64,000 nt of DNA from assembly GCF_041381155.1 (NCBI RefSeq), contig NC_091147.1:27125849-27189848 (forward strand). The letters are read 5' to 3'. The stretch comes from Argopecten irradians. Its lineage: Eukaryota; Mollusca; Bivalvia; Pectinida; Pectinidae. Of the stretch, positions 58,690 to 64,000 are shown piece by piece (position 1 is the first letter of the stretch; each line of letters opens with the position of its first letter). The notes under the pieces are model-generated. The model saw nothing but the letters and a program-made list of their open reading frames with translations. It made no database searches and had not been told where the DNA came from. The position numbers were made by a program, and so were the translations under genes.

Positions 58690-61600
58690 AATTGTATTTA
58701 CATCAAATATACCAAACAGCTATTACTTTATTTACGAAATGATGAAGAGTTAAATCCAGGACCTCATTGTAATCTTGAAATCTCTCATTTAAATGTTAGA
58801 TCACTCAGAAATAAAATTGATATTATTGAAGCAGAACTTTATGATAAAGATATATTATGCTTGCTGAAACTCATCTCACACCAATTATCCCAAACTCTGA
58901 TATAAACATAAATTCATTTTCTGATTATATTCATAGGCTAGATAGAAAGACTGGGCTAGGAGGTGGAATAATTATATATTGTCAAAATACTATAAACACA
59001 AAAGAAGTGAATACTTGGAACATGAGGATCTGGAACTCATCTGGTTGGATATTTCCATCAATAATAAAAAAAAATAATATTAGGATGTATTTATAGACCG
59101 GAATCAAATGTTGAATATTGGAATAAGCTTGATACAGTTCTTGATGAGGTTTATAACAAAAATACAGGTACTGATATCATTATAACTGGTGATATAAATG
59201 TAAACTTGTTAAACATTCCTGACAACCACTATTAACAAAATTTAATCTCACCAGTATAATCAATGAACCTACAAGAGTAACTGAAACTACTTTCACTGCT
59301 ATTGATATACTTTTTACTAATAACATTTATCTAATTAGAAATACCTTAGTTAGTACACCAATATGCAGTGATCACTCAGTTATCTATTTTACTTGTTCCT
59401 ACTCTGTATTCAAACAAAAATCATATAAGAAAACTATCTTTCTCTACGATAATGCAAATTTCATACAGATGAATTCAAATATCAATAATGTAAACTGGGA
59501 TGTAATTACACAAAACCTTGACAGTTGACACTAATGAATTCGATAAGCTTTTAACTGATACTATAAATGAACAAATATATCTATTTATTCCATCTACTGT
59601 ACGCCCAAATGATAAACCATGGATGACCAATAATATAAGACAACAAATTAGAAAAAGAAACAGATTACATACAAGATCCAGAAATACTAACTTACAGACT
59701 GACTGGGCAAACTTTAGGCAAAGTAGAAATGAAGTCATAGATTTAATTCGAACTGAAAAAATAAACCATTTCGATAAACTAAAAAAAATCCCTTCAAGAT
59801 CAGTCAATTCCCTTAAATAAATGGTGGAAATTGCCAAATCAGTTATGAACTCGAGTAATATATTACATTCTTGCCTCCATTATTTGAAAATAATTACTAT
59901 ATACATCACCCTTTGGATAAAGCAGAGTGTCTTAATAACTATTTCAGTTCAATATCTACTTCATCTGTTAATTTAGATCCGTTACCACCTTTGGAAAATA
60001 CCTTCCCTTTAGATTAGATAACATTTTTATTTTAGAACAGGATATTAAAGATTAACTTGACTTACTTAATGAAAAAAAACCTCCTGGTCCAGACAACATG
60101 ATGGCCCTGCAGGTAGGGCGTTAGAATTGTACCTGCTGCCCCTATTGCATGATCGTAAAAGGCGACTAAATTTAGGATCTTATCTTTTCTATTCTTCCTA
60201 ACTGACTTTATCCTTCCTAATGCCTCCCTTGGCACCGCCTCATTTTTGGCCTTGAGTTGAGCGTTCGCCCCTGTGAGGAAGGCTCTGGGTTCTGTCCCCT
60301 GGCCGAGACACACCAAAGTCTATAAAAGTGGTAGTTTCTGCTCCTGCTTAGCGCTCAGCAAAAAGGGAGTGGGACGACTGGTTCGCCCGTTGTCAGTATA
60401 ATGTGACCGGGTGGGGTGTGTTGCTTGGTGTCTTCGGCGGCATGCTTCAGTGATATAGCACTATAAAAAGGGCAAAAGTTCCACTATACAAGAAGACACT
60501 ACATGAATATACCGCAGTCTCCCGAAACACGCACCTCGCACAATATACACACAACACACCGCATACATGGGAGGCCGTCCTTACATGACCATAGCTGTTA
60601 ATAGGACGTTAATTAATCAAACAAACAAACAAACAAGACAACATGATACCAAAAATTATTAAACACCTAACTCCTTCGCTTATACACCCTCTTACTCTAC
60701 TGTGTATTAAACTTTAGAAACTAGAGTTATTCCATTATCTTGGAAAACAGCTAATATCAATGCAATTTATAAAGGAAAAGGGCCTGAGAGTAATGCTTCA
60801 AATTATAGACCAATATCTGTTACACCATGCTTTAGTAAAATAATAGAAAAAGTAATTTTTAAATATATGTTTAACTATATGAAAGAGTGTGATATTATAA
60901 CACAAAGCACCAATCAGGATTTTTGCCTAAATACTCTACAGTTAACCAGTTACTAGATATTTATAATACGATAGTGCATAATTTGGATAAAAACAATGAA
61001 ATAAAATTTATATTCTGCGATATTAGCAAAGCTTTCGACAGAGTCTGGCATGAAGGATTATTATTCAAATTAGAGTCTTATGGTATAAAAGGGAGAGTGT
61101 TACAGTGGTTTCGAAATTATCTTTCTGATCGAAAACAAAGAGTATCTACTGAGGGTTTCCTATCTTCTTTTAAAAATGTCAATGCCGTTGTACCACAAGG
61201 ATCTGTCTTAGGGCCATTCCTATTCTTATAATATATTAATGACATAACTGAATGTGTAAATAGTAAAATTAAACTCTTTGCTGTGATACTTCACTTTATG
61301 AAATAATAACTGATAACCATGTAGAAATTGCAGATAATCTAACCAATGATCTAAGTAATATCAATAATTGGGCAAAGAAGTGGGACATAAATTTTAATCC
61401 TTCAAAAACAGAAACTGTACTTTTCTCAAGAAAAAGACATATATTCAATCCTGATATTCTATTTGCAGATGATATTGTAAACTCTGTTCTATTTTATAAA
61501 ACATTTGGGGGTAACTTTCAGTAGTGATGGTAAATGGTCCAAACATATATTAATAATATTTATACTCAGGCCTCTAAAAGACTAAATATTTTAAGATTAC

Positions 61601-62489
61601 TAAAACATAATGTAGATAGAAAGAGCCTTTTAAAAATTTATACATCCTTTATAAGACCTGTTTTAGAATATGGTGATGTCATTTGGGATAATTGTACAAA
61701 CCAAGATAAAGACTTATTAGAATCTGTACAGATAGAAGCAATAAGAATTATAACAGGCCTGAGAAGAGGAACATCGCATAATAAACTTTATGCTGAAGTT
61801 GGACTTGATTCACTTGCATTCAGACGAAAACTACATAAATCAATATTGATGTTTAAAATTGTAAATAATGAATCCCCTAGATATCTTACTAATTTGATTG
61901 AACCATTCTTTAATGATAATAATAATACTCCTTACACATTAAGGAATAATCGCCTGTTTAATCCCCCCTCTGTAGAACTGAATTATACTCCAACAGCTTT
62001 ATTCCCTCAATGCTAAGAGAATTTAATCAAACAGATATAGAACTCATATTTAATAATTCATTAGAACAATTTTAAAAAAGTATCAAAATTGATAATGATA
62101 TTCCTACTACAGAAATTTCTAATATTTTTAAATATCATGGCGACCGTAAATATAACATTATTCTGTGCCAGCTACGAAATCAAGCAAGTAATTTAAACTC
62201 TGATCTTTATCATGATCATTGAAGATAATCTCCAACCTGTTCCTGTTATTATACCAATGAAAATTCATATCACTTTTTCCTTGACTGTAGGCACTACTAT
62301 GAACAGAAAGCAGTTCTTATACAGGGAATAAAAAACTTAGGTTTTCCAGATAATCATAATCATTTAAACATTGAAACACTATTAAATGGATGTAAATTTT
62401 GCAATAATGATATTAACAAAGATATTTTACAATGCGTGATTGAATATATATTCCATACTAAAAGATTTGATTTTGATAAACATATTTAA
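58690..62489 (+). pseudogene. LINE endonuclease/reverse transcriptase, broken
   Basis: In order: QLLLYLRNDEELNPGP (58717-58764, 2A-like), HLNVRSLRNKID, a frameshift near 58856, LAETHL and GLGGGIIIY (APE endonuclease), IYRPESN, IIITGDINVNL and CSDHSVI (endonuclease active-site blocks), PWMTNNIRQQIRKRN, and PPGPDNM, where the SINE inserted. After it come WKTANINAIYKGKGPESNAS, NYRPISV, IFCDISKAFDRVWH (catalytic Asp), VVPQGSVLGPFLF and KLFA..., where a one-base deletion (61282 area) destroys the A-D-D box. Then 61534-62016 gives LKIYTSFIRPVLEYGDVIWD, and a C-terminal CxC..H..C knuckle lies near 62230-62290. The protein copied LINE RNA into DNA at a nicked target. This copy is inactive. Confidence 0.88.
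60103..60635 (+). mobile_element. SINE family I, full-length copy inside the LINE
   Basis: 533 bp from GGCCCTGCAGGTAGGGCG to (AAAC)n, flanked by the 12-bp duplication AGACAACATGAT (60091-60102 and 60636-60647). It interrupts the reverse transcriptase between PPGPDNM and the continuing IPKIIKHLTP. This is the reference copy for the family. The 5' head is not a recognisable tRNA. A GGTTCGCCCG word inside it is only vaguely B-box-like. The 3' module has the stem GTCCT..AGGAC with a 21-nt loop. Confidence 0.95.
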
Positions 62490-63205
62490 TATACATGTAT
62501 CATAGCCCTCTGCATATATAAGCAAATAATAACAAGTAACAAGTACCCATATCTAATTACTTGATAGTCAAAATACTATCTAGCAGTGCAATTAAACATC
62601 TAAGCTATTGTATATGTTATATAATAATTATCTAATTGAATAATCAAACTATGTACAATGTACATATTAGAACCATAAATGTTGGTTAACTCCAATTGTA
62701 TAAAAAAAATTGCATTCAATCTCCTACCAATTTTTTTTCATATTCAACTGAAGACAAAATGCTCATTTGTTGTCAGACTCTCATACATATTCCAAAGGGA
62801 TGGGTCATTGTGCATAAGCACAGGGACTTTTTGGCCTAATATCTCATGGTGTGTATGTATGTTAGTCTGTCAATAAATGAGCATGATTCTTATCCCTATC
62901 CAAAAACTACAATCATTAGGAATATGAAATCCAAATAACTAAACTTGTTCTGAAACATTTTCTATTAAAATAAAATTGGAGTTATCCCCTTTTAATTAGT
63001 AATTATTATTATTATCACTATACTGTAACTAATTCAATTTATTTGTATATATAAATATATATATTAATGAATTGCAGAATGAATTCATGTTTATATTTTA
63101 AAATAAGATCTGGAGAGGACTTAAATAGGCGTAGCCTGATGTCCGATCCTATTGATGTACATAATATCAATAAAATATTGTTGAAATTGAAAATATTCTA
63201 ACTCA

Positions 63206-63240
63206 CCGTTAAGGCCCATGGGCCTCTTGTTTTCAGAATC
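63206..63240 (+). mobile_element. Right end of the LINE's host repeat element
   Basis: CCGTTAAGGCCCATGGGCC then TCTTGTTTTC resumes the element broken at 58525. It is the complement of the AAGAGGCCCATGG end seen at 7015. Confidence 0.75.
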
Positions 63241-63702
63241 GATCTCAACGATAGTTTTCTATTAGCAGAAACACTTCTGGAAATATTTCCGAGATTGATC
63301 CCTATAAATATTTGGCTGAAATAAATTTGGGACCAATCTTTCATTTTAGAAGAAATCTTTAAATTATTTTTGCTGTCTTTTAAACCATCAGTGCCACAAA
63401 CATATTTTATACAATAAGAATTACAAAAGTTATTATTGTAAGCTTGTATCTATTTAGATTTTTGCACAATCATCATTCACTTTTGTCATGTATATTCATT
63501 AAAATACACAATGAAAAGAAAAGGTCGCAATATTTCCTTTTCTAAATATTTTTGGTTACTTATAAGCTAACATGTTAACTTTATAAAGTGCTATGGATTC
63601 GTATCTATGTATGTATATACAATGCGATCAAGGAACTCGATAATCTTATTGACAATTTTCACAGTGATCATGTCAGCATATCGAACCGACTATCACTTCG
63701 TC
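63241..63702. other. Intergenic, nothing firm
   Basis: AT-rich, no recognised exon, RNA or repeat apart from the left target duplication of the following SINE at 63690-63702. Confidence 0.4.
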
Positions 63703-63849
63703 GAGGCCGCGCTGGTTAGGTTTCCCGACATATTATCACAAGCCCTCCACCTCTGGGATAGGGGTTCAAATCCCACCAATAAACCTAACCCGTCCTCACA
63801 TGACCCTGGCTGTTGTTAGGACGTTAAACTAATAAAACCAAAACCAAAC
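63703..63849 (+). mobile_element. tRNA-derived SINE (family II), intact copy
   Basis: Flanked by the 13-bp duplication CTATCACTTCGTC (63690-63702 and 63850-63862). The head has GCGCTGGTTAGG (A-box) and GGGTTCAAATCCC-type B-box (GGGGTTCAAATCCCACC). The tail ACATGACCCTGGCTG, then TAGGACGTTAA and AAAACCAAAACCAAA, matches the 3' module of SINE family I. 147 bp. The frame 63607-63819 is a shadow. Confidence 0.9.
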
Positions 63850-63862
63850 CTATCACTTCGTC

Positions 63863-64000
63863 ATTGAAACGTCCTTTTGGGGGGACGTCGATGTAGCGCG
63901 GTAACGAAAGGCGCAGGTATGTTTGGCAAGGCGATTGGGTGCCGTAGATCGTGAGATCGAGGCTCAGATAGGGCGCGAGTCAATAAATTATCATCCTTTA
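63863..64000 (+). repeat. Possible tRNA-like repeat, window edge
   Basis: The sequence GATGTAGCGCGGTAACGAAA and GATTGGGTGCCGTAGATCG, GAGATCGAGGCTC has a tRNA-like look (possible A- and B-boxes) and a different composition from its surroundings. The window ends soon after. Confidence 0.25.

Larger units (their letters stand above)
58526..63192 (+). mobile_element. CR1/L2-like LINE with an inserted SINE
   Basis: Bounded by the 13-bp target duplication ATATTCTAACTCA (58513-58525 and 63193-63205). The 3' end is AATATTGTTGAAATTGAAA, a short-repeat tail like those of CR1/L2 LINEs. The body is about 4.13 kb once the 533-bp SINE at 60103-60635 is subtracted. It holds one endonuclease/reverse-transcriptase frame, broken by frameshifts and stops. 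No separate ORF1 is visible. The clade assignment is by motif style. Confidence 0.88.

Overview
This is eukaryotic DNA: AT-rich, intron-bearing, with most coding sequence in short exons bounded by GT-AG splice sites. The repeats point to a bivalve mollusc, and some resemble repeats I know from scallops: pearl-type elements with a hairpin end next to an (ACGG)n tract, 'AAGAGGCCCA' palindromic ends, and SINEs with an (AAAC)n tail. This taxonomic call is inference from repeat style and protein similarity; no marker gene is present.

Four host genes can be read. (1) 3822-9991, minus: a complete six-exon SLC16/monocarboxylate-type MFS transporter of 518 aa. (2) 13825-19313, minus: a complete four-exon gustatory-receptor-like (7tm_7) receptor of 418 aa, with three phase-0 introns near its C-terminus and the TY(x5)Q signature. 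(3) 23275-28550, minus: a complete five-exon GNAT acetyltransferase of the diamine/thialysine (SAT1/SAT2) family, 169 aa. (4) 54766-55066, plus: the first exon of a secreted, cysteine-rich, PAN/apple-like protein whose downstream exons I cannot place. An unassigned terminal exon lies at 49025-49327 (minus). Genes 1-3 share a strand but have no evident functional link.

The rest is largely mobile DNA. From 29 to 37.6 kb lie a decayed tyrosine-recombinase element with an SGNH-hydrolase reading frame and two direct repeats (Ngaro-like layout), a pearl-type tandem element, an OTU-protease fragment, and a pogo/Tigger transposase split by a SINE. From 41.4 to 43.4 kb lies a decayed THAP/DDE_Tnp_4 transposase, and around 50-51 kb hAT-derived remnants. 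From 56.3 to 63.2 kb is a nested set: a tandem ~310-bp repeat element holds a CR1/L2-like LINE (13-bp target-site duplication), which holds a 533-bp SINE (12-bp duplication). A tRNA-derived SINE with a 13-bp duplication lies at 63703-63849.

The most notable points are the gustatory-receptor-like gene and its intron pattern, a 2A-like DxExNPGP motif at the head of the LINE polyprotein, the recombinase/SGNH element with possible recombination sites, two otherwise unlike SINE families with the same 3' stem-loop tail, and a pearl element abutting a splice acceptor of the acetyltransferase gene.
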